Positions 28,759 through 38,240 of a DNA stretch of 64,000 bases are shown piece by piece. The first letter of the stretch is position 1. Each line of letters opens with the position of its first letter. The notes under the pieces are model-generated. The model searched no databases, was not told the origin of the DNA, and saw only the letters and a program-made list of their open reading frames with translations. Both the position numbers and the translations under genes were made by a program. This DNA is from Psychroflexus aurantiacus. Lineage in GTDB: Bacteria; Bacteroidota; Bacteroidia; Flavobacteriales; Flavobacteriaceae. The stretch spans positions 411,885-475,884 of the forward strand of contig NZ_JAAIKD010000001.1 in assembly GCF_010820555.1 (NCBI RefSeq), in the 5' to 3' direction.

Positions 28759-28787
28759 AGCCCGAACAGATTGTTCGGGCTTTTTTT
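28759..28787 (+). terminator. Intrinsic terminator after the small lipoprotein
   Basis: Stem AGCCCGAACA/TGTTCGGGCT (10 bp, 3-nt loop) followed by a run of seven T. Confidence 0.9.
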
Positions 28788-28790
28788 ATT

Positions 28791-29227
28791 AAACCATTCG
28801 CTGGAATTCAATTTTTTTAGAGCACTTCCCATGGCTTTTAGATGCTTATTTCTAAACCTCCTAAACAAACTCCTTTCTGCAGTTTCACAAGATTTCATCT
28901 TTCGTAACTAATCAGTATCAAAAAAGTTTCTCATTTACCAGATGTAAATAATTTTTTATCAGCATCCTGCATAAATTTTTCACGCCAAAACCACAAAGCT
29001 TTTCGCAGAGAACGCAAATTAATATATAGCTGGTATTCAACAATTTGCTTAGCTTGGCGTTTTATTTTTGCGAACTTTGCGTGAAGTAAAGCTTTGATTT
29101 TCAATGTTTAAAATAGACTGATTAGTTACCATTTTACTAAGTCTGAAGTGAAGCCAACCTAAAAAACTACTAGAATACTAATTTATCTTTAAGTATCTTA
29201 GAGTTAAATTTAAGTGTTGTAATAGCC
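28791..29227. other. Intergenic region with an inverted pair of GCGTGAA-type repeats
   Basis: No gene is supported in this roughly 440-bp stretch. It contains an imperfect inverted pair at 28978-29020 and 29042-29086. Read in the same direction, each arm starts TTCACGC, continues with A-rich sequence containing CGCA, and ends GCAAATT. A third degenerate copy is near 51957-52008. Confidence 0.5.
28978..29086. repeat. Imperfect inverted repeat of the CACGC...GCAAATT type
   Basis: The left arm (28978-29020) begins TTTCACGC and ends GCAAATT. The right arm (29042-29086) is the same design in inverse orientation, ending GCGTGAAG. Similarity is partial, with roughly half to two-thirds of positions matching by eye. 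Confidence 0.5.
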
Positions 29228-29590
29228 ATGGCACAGCATAACGAATTAGGTAAAAGCGGCGAAAAAGACGCGGTCAATTTCCTGAGAAACAAGGGTTATG
29301 ACATCCTGGAAACCAATTATGTTTACGATAAAGCTGAAATCGATATCATTGCCAGATCCGGTGAGTATCTGGTCGTCGTGGAAGTAAAAACCAGGAGCAC
29401 GCCAGACTTTGGCGATCCGCAGGATTTTTTAAAGCCTGCGCAAATCAAACGCCTGGTAAAGGCAGTGGACCATTATATAAATGAAAAGGATATCGATCTG
29501 GAAGTGCGCTTTGATATTATAGCGATAATTAAAAATAAATTAGGAAAACGTATAGAACATCTTGAAGATGCTTTTTATTACTTTGAATAA
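29228..29590 (+). CDS. YraN/UPF0102 family endonuclease-like protein
   Basis: 120 aa, normal for the family. The start GKSGEKDAVNFLRNKGYDILE and the nuclease-like core AEIDIIARSGEYLVVVEVKTRS (D about 38, E about 52, VKT) are the YraN hallmarks of the restriction-endonuclease-like fold. Biochemical role is not established; a link to recombination or Holliday-junction metabolism has been proposed for the family. It precedes the pirin gene by 11 bp. Confidence 0.9.
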   Translation: MAQHNELGKSGEKDAVNFLRNKGYDILETNYVYDKAEIDIIARSGEYLVVVEVKTRSTPDFGDPQDFLKPAQIKRLVKAVDHYINEKDIDLEVRFDIIAIIKNKLGKRIEHLEDAFYYFE

Positions 29591-29601
29591 AATTTAATGC
29601 T

Positions 29602-30627
29602 ATGAGTAATCCCATTTTAAAAATAAAAGAACTCGGTTTTCACTGGGAAACCAAAGATCCATTTATGTTTTGTGCCTTTCATCAGGATCAGTTTCCTAAA
29701 GGGGAAGCAAACAAAGGACCGTCTAAAGAAGCTTTGAAAGGGCGATTTCTCGGAAACGATTTCCAGAAAAAAGACGGTTGGAGAATGTATCACGGACAGG
29801 AAGTGCCGGGGTTCCCTTACCATCCACACGCCGGTTTTGAAACCATCACGCTGGTGGAACAGGGCTATGCAGACCACTCCGATTCTATGGGAGCCAAAGG
29901 GCGTTTTGGCCAGGGCGATGCACAGTGGATGACTGCTGGAAAAGGCGTTTTGCATTCCGAGATGTTTCCGCTGGTGCACCAGGATCAGGAAAATCCGCTG
30001 CTGTTGTTTCAGATTTGGCTGAATTTACCCAGGCGATCCAAAAAAGTAGAACCTAATTACAAGATGCTTTGGCATGAGGATATCCCGATTGTTGAAGAAC
30101 AGGACGAGAACGGCAAAGCTATCAAAGTCAAAGTGATCGCCGGAAAGTATAAATCAGAGAAAGCACTGAATCCAACTCCAGATTCGCTGGCGGCTGAAGA
30201 TAACAACGACATCCAGGTGTGGAGGATTACCCTGGAAGCGGGAGCTGAATTTACACTCCCTGCCGGGCATGCCGAAAGTAACCGCGTGTTGTTTTTCTAC
30301 GAAGGCGAAGAACTCAAAACCGAAGGTTTTGAAATCCCTGAAGGGCATTCCCTTGATCTGGATGCTGCACAGGAACTTAAACTAGTCAATGGTGATCAAA
30401 AAGCTGAACTGCTTTTGCTACAAGGAAAACCCATCAACGAACCCGTGGTTCAACAAGGACCATTTGTAGCCAATTCACGTGAAGAAATGAGTGAAATCAT
30501 CGGCGAATACCAGCGCACGCATTTTGGCGGATGGCCCTGGCCAAAAGCGGAATTTACCCATGGAGACCGAGGACGTTTCGCCTTGTTTGCGGATGGGACT
30601 TTGGTGGAAAAGCCTCAGCCAGAATAG
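29602..30627 (+). CDS. Pirin family protein
   Basis: 341 aa, bicupin fold. The metal-site region is typical: FPYHPHAGFETITLVEQGYADHSDSMG (about 72-98), then MTAGKGVLHSEMFP. The C-terminal cupin ends with FGGWPWPKAEFTHGDRGRFALF, often seen in longer bacterial pirins. Pirins bind Fe; some act as quercetinases, but the substrate of this one is unknown. Cytosolic. The 3' end faces glnS, with a shared terminator hairpin. Confidence 0.9.
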   Translation: MSNPILKIKELGFHWETKDPFMFCAFHQDQFPKGEANKGPSKEALKGRFLGNDFQKKDGWRMYHGQEVPGFPYHPHAGFETITLVEQGYADHSDSMGAKGRFGQGDAQWMTAGKGVLHSEMFPLVHQDQENPLLLFQIWLNLPRRSKKVEPNYKMLWHEDIPIVEEQDENGKAIKVKVIAGKYKSEKALNPTPDSLAAEDNNDIQVWRITLEAGAEFTLPAGHAESNRVLFFYEGEELKTEGFEIPEGHSLDLDAAQELKLVNGDQKAELLLLQGKPINEPVVQQGPFVANSREEMSEIIGEYQRTHFGGWPWPKAEFTHGDRGRFALFADGTLVEKPQPE

Positions 30628-30765
30628 CTTTGAGAGCTGCATTTCTCTCGCTCTGGCCGTTAGCGATGGAAATCAGATTTTTGAAACCAGGACCTACCAA
30701 TTTCAAATCAACGCTGTCAACTGAAGCCTGGACTTTTTTTGTTTGTTTTTGCATCCCTAAAAAAG

Positions 30766-30795
30766 AAAAAGCGAGACTCTCATCTCGCTTTTTTT
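30766..30795. terminator. Bidirectional terminator between pirin and glnS
   Basis: GCGAGA-CTCTCA-TCTCGC hairpin (30771-30788) is flanked by A5 and T7, so it works as a terminator on both strands. Confidence 0.85.
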
Positions 30796-30830
30796 ATACT
30801 GATTTAACTTCAAAATGAAGCTTTATTAAA

Positions 30831-32504
30831 TTACTTATTCTTCCAGTTATCCCGTAAGGTCACCGTCCGGTTAAAGACCAGCTTATCCTCGGTGGTGTCT
30901 CTGTCCACACAGAAATACCCAATGCGTTGAAACTGAAATTTATCTTCAGCCTTGGCCGATTTTAAATAGGGTTCTACATAAGCTTTACTAACTTGTAAAG
31001 ATTCCGGATTGACGAAGTCTAAAAAGTCTTTTTCTTTATCGGCTGTAGGATCTTCAACGCTAAACAACCTGTCGTAAAGTCTCACCTCAGCTTCCACAGC
31101 ATGTGGAATCGACACCCAGTGCAGCGTCCCTTTCACTTTACGCTGAGAAGCTTCCGTCCCGCTTCCGCTTTTGCTTTCAGCATCATACGTACAGTGCACT
31201 TCCAGAATGTTGCCCTCGTTATCTTTCACCACATCCTCAGCCTTGATAATGTAAGCATTTTTCAATCGAACCTCCTTCCCTAATTTCAAACGGAAAAACT
31301 TACGGCTGGCTTCCTCCTTGAAATCTTCCTGCTCGATGTACAGTTCTCTGGAAAACGGAACTTCATGTTCGCCTGCGGATTCGTCTTCCGGGTTGTTTTC
31401 GGCGGTGAGCCACTCTTCCTGTCCTTCAGGATAATTGGTGATGACTACTTTCAATGGATCCATCACACCCATCACACGCGGTGCTTTTTGGTTGAGATCG
31501 TCTCTCACGCAAAACTCGAGGTGAGCGACATCTATCATGTTTTCCCGTTTGCCAATGCCGATGCTGTCTGCAAAGGTTCTGATGGATTCTGGGGTATACC
31601 CCCGTCTTCTCAGTCCCGAAATCGTAGGCATCCGGGGATCATCCCAGGAACTCACGATCTTTTGTTCCACAAGCTCGGCCAGCTTTCGTTTACTTACCAC
31701 GGTATGGCTCAAATTTCTTCTGGCAAACTCACGTTGTTTGGGCACCAGTTCACCGGGCTTGCTCACACGCTCCACAAACCAGTTGTAAAGCTCGCGGTGT
31801 GGAAGGAATTCCAGTGTACAAAACGAATGCGATACCGACTCAATAAAGTCAGATTCTCCATGCGCCCAGTCGTACATCGGGTAAATCATCCAGTCGTTGC
31901 CTGTGCGGTGATGGGCTTTGTGCAGACACCTGTACATCACAGGATCCCGCATAATCATATTTGGCGAAGCCATATCAATTTTGGCACGGAGAACATGGGC
32001 TTTTTCACCCGTCTCTCCATTTTTCATGGCTTCAAAAAGTTCTAAGTTTTCTGCAACTGAGCGATTTCGATAAGGACTCGCCGTTCCCGGCTGTGTTGGT
32101 GTTCCTTTTTGAGACGCCATCTCTTCAGAGGTCTGGCTATCCACATACGCATCTCCAGCCTTGATCAGGTCTACCGCCCAGTCGTACAGCTGCTGAAAAT
32201 AGTCTGAAGCATAACATTCCTGCGCCCACTCAAATCCAAGCCACTGTACATCGCTTTTGATGGAATCTACATACACCGTCTCTTCCTTCAGCGGATTGGT
32301 ATCATCAAATCTTAAATTGACGGGGGCATTGTACTTCAGCCCCAAACCAAAGTTCAGGCAAATGGAAGACGCATGTCCAATATGCAAAAACCCGTTGGGT
32401 TCCGGCGGGAAGCGAAATTTTAAATCGCTTAGCGTATAGTCGGTTTTCAAATCCTCTTCAATGATCTGCTCAATGAAATTCAAAGATTTTTTCTCTTCAG
32501 ACAT
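30831..32504 (-). CDS. glnS: Glutamine--tRNA ligase
   Basis: A 557-aa class I synthetase, full length. The HIGH motif is in PEPNGFLHIGHAS (about 31-43), the KMSKS equivalent is VVSKRKLAELV, and the acceptor-binding insert RFDDTNPLKEE is present. Two C-terminal beta-barrel anticodon-binding domains follow (LKNAYIIKAEDVVKDNEG, GTLHWVSIPHAVEAEVRLYDRLF). It charges tRNA-Gln directly. A long open frame on the plus strand inside it (31365-32045) is a codon-bias shadow. Confidence 0.97.
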   Translation of the reverse strand: MSEEKKSLNFIEQIIEEDLKTDYTLSDLKFRFPPEPNGFLHIGHASSICLNFGLGLKYNAPVNLRFDDTNPLKEETVYVDSIKSDVQWLGFEWAQECYASDYFQQLYDWAVDLIKAGDAYVDSQTSEEMASQKGTPTQPGTASPYRNRSVAENLELFEAMKNGETGEKAHVLRAKIDMASPNMIMRDPVMYRCLHKAHHRTGNDWMIYPMYDWAHGESDFIESVSHSFCTLEFLPHRELYNWFVERVSKPGELVPKQREFARRNLSHTVVSKRKLAELVEQKIVSSWDDPRMPTISGLRRRGYTPESIRTFADSIGIGKRENMIDVAHLEFCVRDDLNQKAPRVMGVMDPLKVVITNYPEGQEEWLTAENNPEDESAGEHEVPFSRELYIEQEDFKEEASRKFFRLKLGKEVRLKNAYIIKAEDVVKDNEGNILEVHCTYDAESKSGSGTEASQRKVKGTLHWVSIPHAVEAEVRLYDRLFSVEDPTADKEKDFLDFVNPESLQVSKAYVEPYLKSAKAEDKFQFQRIGYFCVDRDTTEDKLVFNRTVTLRDNWKNK

Positions 32505-32521
32505 AATTCTAATTTAAGTTG

Positions 32522-32529
32522 CAAATTTA
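32522..32529 (-). promoter_or_regulatory. Candidate -7 box of glnS
   Basis: The minus strand reads TAAATTTG (TAnnTTTG), 17 nt before the start. No clear -33 TTG. Confidence 0.35.
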
Positions 32530-32768
32530 CTCAAATTCACCATGCCATAAAGAATAGGCGGAATAAGATTTTTATGGATTTCTTTTGATTTTGGATTTCG
32601 ATAGATTAATGTGTAGAATAAGTTAGCTTAAAAGAAAAAAAACACCTCACCCTCTAGCTTGGGCTTGAGTTTCTACTGAAGGTTTTGCGATAGAATTTAA
32701 AGATGTATTAGCAAAAGGCACTGAAATAAAAAATTTAGTTCAAGTTAAATCTCAGACCTCACAGTGAT

Positions 32769-33485
32769 TTAAAAAATCAACGCCAGCCCCGAGAGCGACA
32801 AAATACATAGCAATATCCTCTTGAACTGGACCTCATTGATTTTCGGAAAAAATTTTATACCCAGAAATTGAGCTAATATGAAAACTGGCAGCACCACCAA
32901 ACTCATTTGAAAGTGCTGTAAATTAAGAGCACCGCTTATGCTTAACGCTGGAATTCTAATCAGTGTTATCAAAGCAAGCACGCCTATCATGGTTGCTCTA
33001 AAGGTTTTCGCTTCCTTTACGGTGTTTTTCACACTGATCACATAAAGAGGACCCCCGGTAGAAAAAACACCAGAGAAAAAACCACCCATCATACCAAAGG
33101 TCCAGTTGGCTTTTTTACTCAGAACCAACTCTTTCTTTCCTAAAAGCACATACCCAACATATAAAAGGATAAACACGCCCAGTCCAGTTTGTAAAATGGA
33201 AGGTTTTGAATAGGTAAGCACTACAATTCCCAGGACAACCCCTATCAGAGAGGCAAGCGTAAGTCTTACAATGGTATCTTTATCGATGTTACGCCATTCC
33301 CTGTAAACCAAATAGGAACTCGAGAATAAATAAAAAATGGAAACATAGGCAATAGCATCCGGTAATTTTACCGCAAAAAGAAGAATGGGTAAGGCTACCA
33401 TAGACCCGGCAAAACCGACTAAAGACTGAATAAAAAACCCACAAAATACCGCAATGGCAAGAATAATCAGGACGTATAATTCCAA
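32769..33485 (-). CDS. TauE/SafE family membrane exporter
   Basis: 238 aa with about seven to eight helices. Typical family patches are FIQSLVGFAGSMVALPIL (about 22-39) and GMMGGFFSGVFSTGGPLYVISV (about 131-152), the two half-repeats of TauE/SafE. Members export sulfite, sulfoacetate or other organosulfonates, or transport inorganic anions; the substrate is not predictable here. It is divergent from an Lrp/AsnC regulator 127 bp away, which may control it (inference). Confidence 0.88.
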   Translation of the reverse strand: MELYVLIILAIAVFCGFFIQSLVGFAGSMVALPILLFAVKLPDAIAYVSIFYLFSSSYLVYREWRNIDKDTIVRLTLASLIGVVLGIVVLTYSKPSILQTGLGVFILLYVGYVLLGKKELVLSKKANWTFGMMGGFFSGVFSTGGPLYVISVKNTVKEAKTFRATMIGVLALITLIRIPALSISGALNLQHFQMSLVVLPVFILAQFLGIKFFPKINEVQFKRILLCILSLSGLALIF

Positions 33486-33612
33486 GGCTGATTCTATTTT
33501 TAGAAAAGCGTAAATTTAAATTATCGGCCTTGTGTTTTAAAAACGAATCCACGGTTTAAACCGTTAATTATCGAATAAAAAAAGTATTTTTGATCTTAAA
33601 ATCCAGGTTTTG

Positions 33613-34038
33613 ATGGCAGATGACATAGATTTCAAAATAATCGATATCTTAAAAATAAACTCCAGACTTTCTTACGCCGAAATTGGCAAGCAAATCTTCC
33701 TCTCCCCGTCATCCGTCAGAGAACGAGTAAAGAAGATGGAAGATTCAGGATTGATCCAAGGCTACACACTTCGGCTTGATCAACGTCTCATGGGCAATAA
33801 TCTGGAAGCTTTTATCATGCTTAAAATTTTTAGCGGCAAGCTCAAAGCAGCTTTGGTAGAGATCGAATCTTACCCCGAAGTCAAGGAAGCTTTTAGAATA
33901 ACGGGGCAACATAATTTATATATCAGGATAGCACTAAAAGACCAGCTTCACCTTCAACAGTTTATAGATAAGCTGGTAAATTTTGGCGAACCCACCACCC
34001 ATTTGATTCTCTCCAGGATTGGAAAAGAAAACTTCTAG
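33613..34038 (+). CDS. Lrp/AsnC family transcriptional regulator
   Basis: About 141 aa from the ATG at 33613; an upstream TTG would add one residue and is less likely. The N-terminal winged helix-turn-helix (IDILKINSRLSYAEIGKQIFLSPSSVRERVKKMEDSG) is followed by a C-terminal ligand-binding RAM/AsnC domain (about 65-140). Members sense amino acids and control metabolism or export. Divergent placement next to the TauE/SafE exporter makes that gene a possible target. A strong terminator follows. Confidence 0.92.
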   Translation: MADDIDFKIIDILKINSRLSYAEIGKQIFLSPSSVRERVKKMEDSGLIQGYTLRLDQRLMGNNLEAFIMLKIFSGKLKAALVEIESYPEVKEAFRITGQHNLYIRIALKDQLHLQQFIDKLVNFGEPTTHLILSRIGKENF

Positions 34039-34068
34039 ACTAAAATGAATCCCGGTTTAAAATAAAAA

Positions 34069-34094
34069 AAAGCCCTTTCACTTTGAAAGGGCTT
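34069..34094. terminator. Terminator between the Lrp-type gene and pyc
   Basis: 12-bp stem AAAGCCCTTTCA/TGAAAGGGCTTT with a 2-nt centre (CT) and a preceding A run. It lies between convergent genes and can serve both, better for the minus strand (pyc). Confidence 0.85.
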
Positions 34095-34117
34095 TGTACA
34101 TACTATTCGATTTTTTT

Positions 34118-37100
34118 CTACTTCAGTTCAACCACTAAATCATCGGCATACACCATAATGCCGGGCTTAAGAGCAATCTTACTCACTTCCCCTTCGGCAT
34201 TGGCGGTAACGGTGGTTTCCATTTTCATGGCTTCGATGATAAACAAAGGTTGATTTTTCTTCACTTTATCACCTTTTTTGACAAGAATTTGAGTTAGTGA
34301 GCCCTGAAGCGGTGCACCAACTTGTTTTTCATCCGACTTGTCTGCTTTTTCATGAGCTACATTCACGACTTTTACCTCTTCATTTCTCACCTGAATATTT
34401 CGGGTCTGCCCGTTCACTTTAAAGAATACAGTGGCCATACCGTCATCATCGGTTCTGCCTACTGAAACCAGGGTAATCAGCAAGGTTTTACCACGATCAA
34501 GTTCAACCACAATCTCCTCGCCGGGCTCCATGCCATAGAAAAAATTCTTGGTGGGAATGTTGAAAACACTACCGTATTTCAGGTGATGGTTGTAAGCGTC
34601 TGTAAACACTTTGGGGTATAATTTATAGGATAAAAAGTCGGTGAACTCCAAAACTCTATCCATGTCGGCCGAAAACATATTTTGAAATTCTTTGAATTCT
34701 TTTTCAAAATCCACCGGTTCCAAATGTGCATTAGGCCTGTCGGTATAAGGCTTTTCGCCTTTTAAAACAATCTTTTGAATTTTCTCCGGGAAACCACCAA
34801 CGGGCTGACCCAAATCCCCTTTAAAGAAACTCACTACCGACTGGGGAAAGGATAAATTTTCGCCGTCTTCCAAAACGTCATCTATGCTTAAATTATTGCT
34901 CACTAAATACTGGGCCATGTCCCCCACGACCTTGGAACTTGGCGTTACCTTGATGATGTCTCCAAAAAGCTTATTCACCTGAGCGTACATATCCGTGATT
35001 TCATGAAACCGGTCTGCAAGTCCCAAAGACTCCGCTTGTGGTTTCAAGTTGGAATACTGGCCGCCGGGAATTTCATGCGTATACACTTCTCCTGTTCCGG
35101 ATTTCAATCCGGACTCAAAAGGATAGTAATAGGTTCTCACCTGCTCCCAGTAAATGGAATATTCGTTGAGTTTTTGGGTATCCAGTTTGTTTTCTCTTGG
35201 ATGGTATTTCAGGACCTCAACCAGTGAATTGAAATTGGGTTGCGAAGTCAGACCCGACAACCCGCCAAGGGCAACATCCACCACATCTACTCCGGCTTCT
35301 ATGGCATTGAGGTAAGTAGAGGCCTGCATCGACGAGGTGTCGTGTGTATGCAGGTGAATAGGAATATTCACTTCCGATTTTAAGGCCGACACCAGTTCTG
35401 TGGCCGCATTTGGCTTTAACAAACCAGCCATATCTTTGATTGCCAAAATATGAGCACCGGCATTTTCAAGGTCTTTGGCCAGCTGGATATAGTAGCTTAG
35501 CGTATATTTGGTTCGGTTGGGATCCATGATATCCCCCGTATAGCACATCGAAGCTTCCGCTAAACCCCCGGTATTTTTTCTCACGTATTCTATACAGGGT
35601 GCTATGGATTTCATCCAGTTTTGTGAATCGAAAATCCTGAAAACATCAATACCGCTGTTCCAGGATTCAGTGACAAAACGCTCAATCAAATTGTCCGGAT
35701 AAGCGGTATAACCCACCCCATTAGATCCTCTCAAAAGCATTTGCAGCAAAATGTTAGGCATTGCTTTTCTCAAAATTTTGAGTCGCTCCCACGGATTCTC
35801 CTTCAAAAATCGCATACACACATCAAAGGTGGCTCCACCCCATACCTCCATACTAAAGACTTCAGGATGAGATTTGGCAAAATTTTCTGCCACTTTCTGC
35901 ATATCATAGGTTCTCATACGCGTTGCCAGCAAACTCTGGTGACCGTCACGCATGGTGGTGTCGGTAAAATGAATTTTCTTTTCATTGGATAACCACTTCG
36001 CAAATTCATCGGGACCAAGTTCGGTCAATAAATCTTTGGTCCCTTTCTGGTAAGGCGTTGATTTGGATAATTTTGGAACTTCTGGTTTTAAGAATTTCGG
36101 GTTATCGATGGTGTGCTTTACATCGGGGTTACCGTTGACGGTAATATCCCCTAGAAAGTGAACCATTTTGGTAGCCCTGTTTCTCGGCTCTTTGATGTTG
36201 AAGAGCTCGGGGGTGTTCTTGATGTAATTCACAGTTACTTTTCCTTCACGGAAGGTGGGGTCTTTTAAAATATTATCGAGAAAGGCCATATTGGTTTTTA
36301 CCCCGCGTACCCTAAATTCTGCCAGAGCACGACGCATTTTCCGGCAGGCATCGTCCAGGGTTCTGCTGCTAGCCGAGACCTTAACCAGCATCGAGTCGAA
36401 AAACGGAGAGATTTTCACCCCCTGGTATACACTACCGGCATCCAGACGTATTCCAAAACCTGAAGCACTTCGGTAAGTGGTAATGGTTCCATAATCCGGT
36501 TTGAAATCATTTTTAGGATCTTCGGTTGTAATCCTGCACTGAACGGCGTAGCCGTTTATAGAAACAGAATCCTGGTTAGGAAGTTTTATTTCCTCGTCAG
36601 ATAGTTTGTAATTGTCGGCGATATAAAGCTGAGTTTTAATCAGATCTATACCCGTCACCACTTCGGTTACCGTGTGTTCAACCTGCACCCGGGGATTGAC
36701 CTCAATGAAATAAATACTGCCGTCATCATCCACAAGAAATTCAACAGTCCCGATATTGTTATAGTTAACCGCCTTACAGATTTTGACGGCATAAGTATAT
36801 AAGTTCTCTTTTACCGTTTCATCCAGATCTTTGGAAGGCGCAAATTCAATTACTTTTTGATAGCGGCGCTGTACGGAACAGTCCCTTTCAAAAAGATGGA
36901 GAATGTTACCATGGTTGTCGGCCACGATTTGAATTTCAATATGTTTTGGGTTTTCTATAAATTTTTCCAGGAAAACCGTTTCATCGCCAAAGGCATTTAG
37001 GGCTTCCCGTCTGGATTCGCCGTAGGCATTCTCGAGTTCATCCATGCTTCTAAGCACCCGCATTCCACGTCCTCCACCACCAGAAGCAGCTTTCAGCATC

Positions 37101-37570
37101 AGAGGAAATCCTATGCGTTCGGCTTCTTCCGTAGCGATTTCTAAAGATGTTAAGTCTTTTTTGTTACTTTCAATAATAGGCACCTCATTGTCGATAGCGA
37201 CTTTTTTAGCGGTAACCTTATCGCCCAAAGATTTCAGAACATCCACTTTAGGCCCTACAAAAACGATATCATTGTCCTCGCAGGCCTGAGCAAATTTTGC
37301 GTTTTCAGAAAGAAACCCGTAACCAGGATGTATGGCATCCACACCGTTTTCTTTGGCGACACGAATGATTTCGTCAATGTCCAGGTAGGGTTTAAGCGGC
37401 TCTTTGTCGTCACCAACCTGATAAGATTCATCGGCTTTGTATCTGTGTAAAGAATACCTGTCTTCATATGTATAAATTCCAACGGTTCTAATACCTATTT
37501 CCGTACAGGCGCGAAAAATCCGGATAGCGATTTCTCCTCTGTTGGCCACTAAAACTTTTTTGATGTTCAT
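34118..37570 (-). CDS. pyc: Pyruvate carboxylase
   Basis: 1150 aa, the length of single-chain PYC. Order: biotin carboxylase (1 to about 460; KVLVANRGEIAIRIFRAC, the ATP-grasp loop KAASGGGGRGMRV, EVNPRVQVEHTVTE); carboxyltransferase/DmpA-aldolase domain (about 540-810; TDTTMRDGHQSLLATRMRT, HTHDTSS); PYC-OADA tetramerisation domain; and a C-terminal biotinyl domain with the lysine of IEAMKMETTV. It makes oxaloacetate from pyruvate and bicarbonate, the main anaplerotic step. Single gene with a terminator; all domains intact. Confidence 0.97.
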   Translation of the reverse strand: MNIKKVLVANRGEIAIRIFRACTEIGIRTVGIYTYEDRYSLHRYKADESYQVGDDKEPLKPYLDIDEIIRVAKENGVDAIHPGYGFLSENAKFAQACEDNDIVFVGPKVDVLKSLGDKVTAKKVAIDNEVPIIESNKKDLTSLEIATEEAERIGFPLMLKAASGGGGRGMRVLRSMDELENAYGESRREALNAFGDETVFLEKFIENPKHIEIQIVADNHGNILHLFERDCSVQRRYQKVIEFAPSKDLDETVKENLYTYAVKICKAVNYNNIGTVEFLVDDDGSIYFIEVNPRVQVEHTVTEVVTGIDLIKTQLYIADNYKLSDEEIKLPNQDSVSINGYAVQCRITTEDPKNDFKPDYGTITTYRSASGFGIRLDAGSVYQGVKISPFFDSMLVKVSASSRTLDDACRKMRRALAEFRVRGVKTNMAFLDNILKDPTFREGKVTVNYIKNTPELFNIKEPRNRATKMVHFLGDITVNGNPDVKHTIDNPKFLKPEVPKLSKSTPYQKGTKDLLTELGPDEFAKWLSNEKKIHFTDTTMRDGHQSLLATRMRTYDMQKVAENFAKSHPEVFSMEVWGGATFDVCMRFLKENPWERLKILRKAMPNILLQMLLRGSNGVGYTAYPDNLIERFVTESWNSGIDVFRIFDSQNWMKSIAPCIEYVRKNTGGLAEASMCYTGDIMDPNRTKYTLSYYIQLAKDLENAGAHILAIKDMAGLLKPNAATELVSALKSEVNIPIHLHTHDTSSMQASTYLNAIEAGVDVVDVALGGLSGLTSQPNFNSLVEVLKYHPRENKLDTQKLNEYSIYWEQVRTYYYPFESGLKSGTGEVYTHEIPGGQYSNLKPQAESLGLADRFHEITDMYAQVNKLFGDIIKVTPSSKVVGDMAQYLVSNNLSIDDVLEDGENLSFPQSVVSFFKGDLGQPVGGFPEKIQKIVLKGEKPYTDRPNAHLEPVDFEKEFKEFQNMFSADMDRVLEFTDFLSYKLYPKVFTDAYNHHLKYGSVFNIPTKNFFYGMEPGEEIVVELDRGKTLLITLVSVGRTDDDGMATVFFKVNGQTRNIQVRNEEVKVVNVAHEKADKSDEKQVGAPLQGSLTQILVKKGDKVKKNQPLFIIEAMKMETTVTANAEGEVSKIALKPGIMVYADDLVVELK

Positions 37571-37688
37571 TCTGATTGGGTTTATTTTGAAGTTAATACA
37601 GATAAGCTTTAAATTTATGAAATTAATTTACCAACCCCATTAAATTGGAGTTTTTTTAAAACAAACGCATACAATTAGATCCAAATCC

Positions 37689-38111
37689 ATGGAAATCCAA
37701 CTCAAATCCTTAGAAAACGACAGGCTTTCAGTAAATGATCTCCTGAAACAGGGACAAATAAACCTTATTCTGTTTTACAACACCTATTGCCTTGGCTGTA
37801 CAGGAAGAGCTATTCCTTTTGCCTACGAATTAACTCGTGAATTTCCCCAATTGAATCTGATCGTCATTCACACCAGTTTTGGAAACCAGTCCTTTTCCAA
37901 ATCAGAAATTCTTGACATTTTCACTGCCAAAACCTCACCTTTTCCCATTTACATCGACCCTAAAGCCGAGGCTTATCATTATTTTGCATGTGAAGGCACC
38001 CCGCACTGGATTGTATTGGATGCAAACCTAAAGCCGTACAGAAGTATTTTCGGCTCTCAGGATCAGGCACAGCAAAGGCTCTGGTATGCGCTGGAATCTT
38101 TAAAACCTTAA
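37689..38111 (+). CDS. Thioredoxin-fold redoxin protein with CLGC motif
   Basis: 140 aa. The thioredoxin-fold core is LILFYNTYCLGCTGRAIPF with redox-active cysteines C34 and C37. The cis-proline loop is GTPHWIVLD. It resembles TlpA/AhpC-TSA-type thiol oxidoreductases, but has no signal peptide or membrane anchor, so it is probably cytosolic. The CxxC composition (CLGC) differs from the thioredoxin CGPC. Partner unknown; it is divergent from pyc and convergent with the DUF2914 gene. Confidence 0.8.
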   Translation: MEIQLKSLENDRLSVNDLLKQGQINLILFYNTYCLGCTGRAIPFAYELTREFPQLNLIVIHTSFGNQSFSKSEILDIFTAKTSPFPIYIDPKAEAYHYFACEGTPHWIVLDANLKPYRSIFGSQDQAQQRLWYALESLKP

Positions 38112-38240
38112 GCTGTATTCGCAGGCACCTGAGTGCGATCCCTGCTCCGGGTAAAGCCTGACTTTGCCGGAAGAATACCACTTTCTTTAGATTCCTACTC
38201 TGGCTAAACAGCTGCCGGTGAAAAGGGAGTATGAGAGAGG

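Noticed and set aside
31365-32045. 226-codon frame antisense to glnS
   Set aside because: Lies wholly inside a conserved glnS, has histidine/phenylalanine-rich shadow composition and no known domain.
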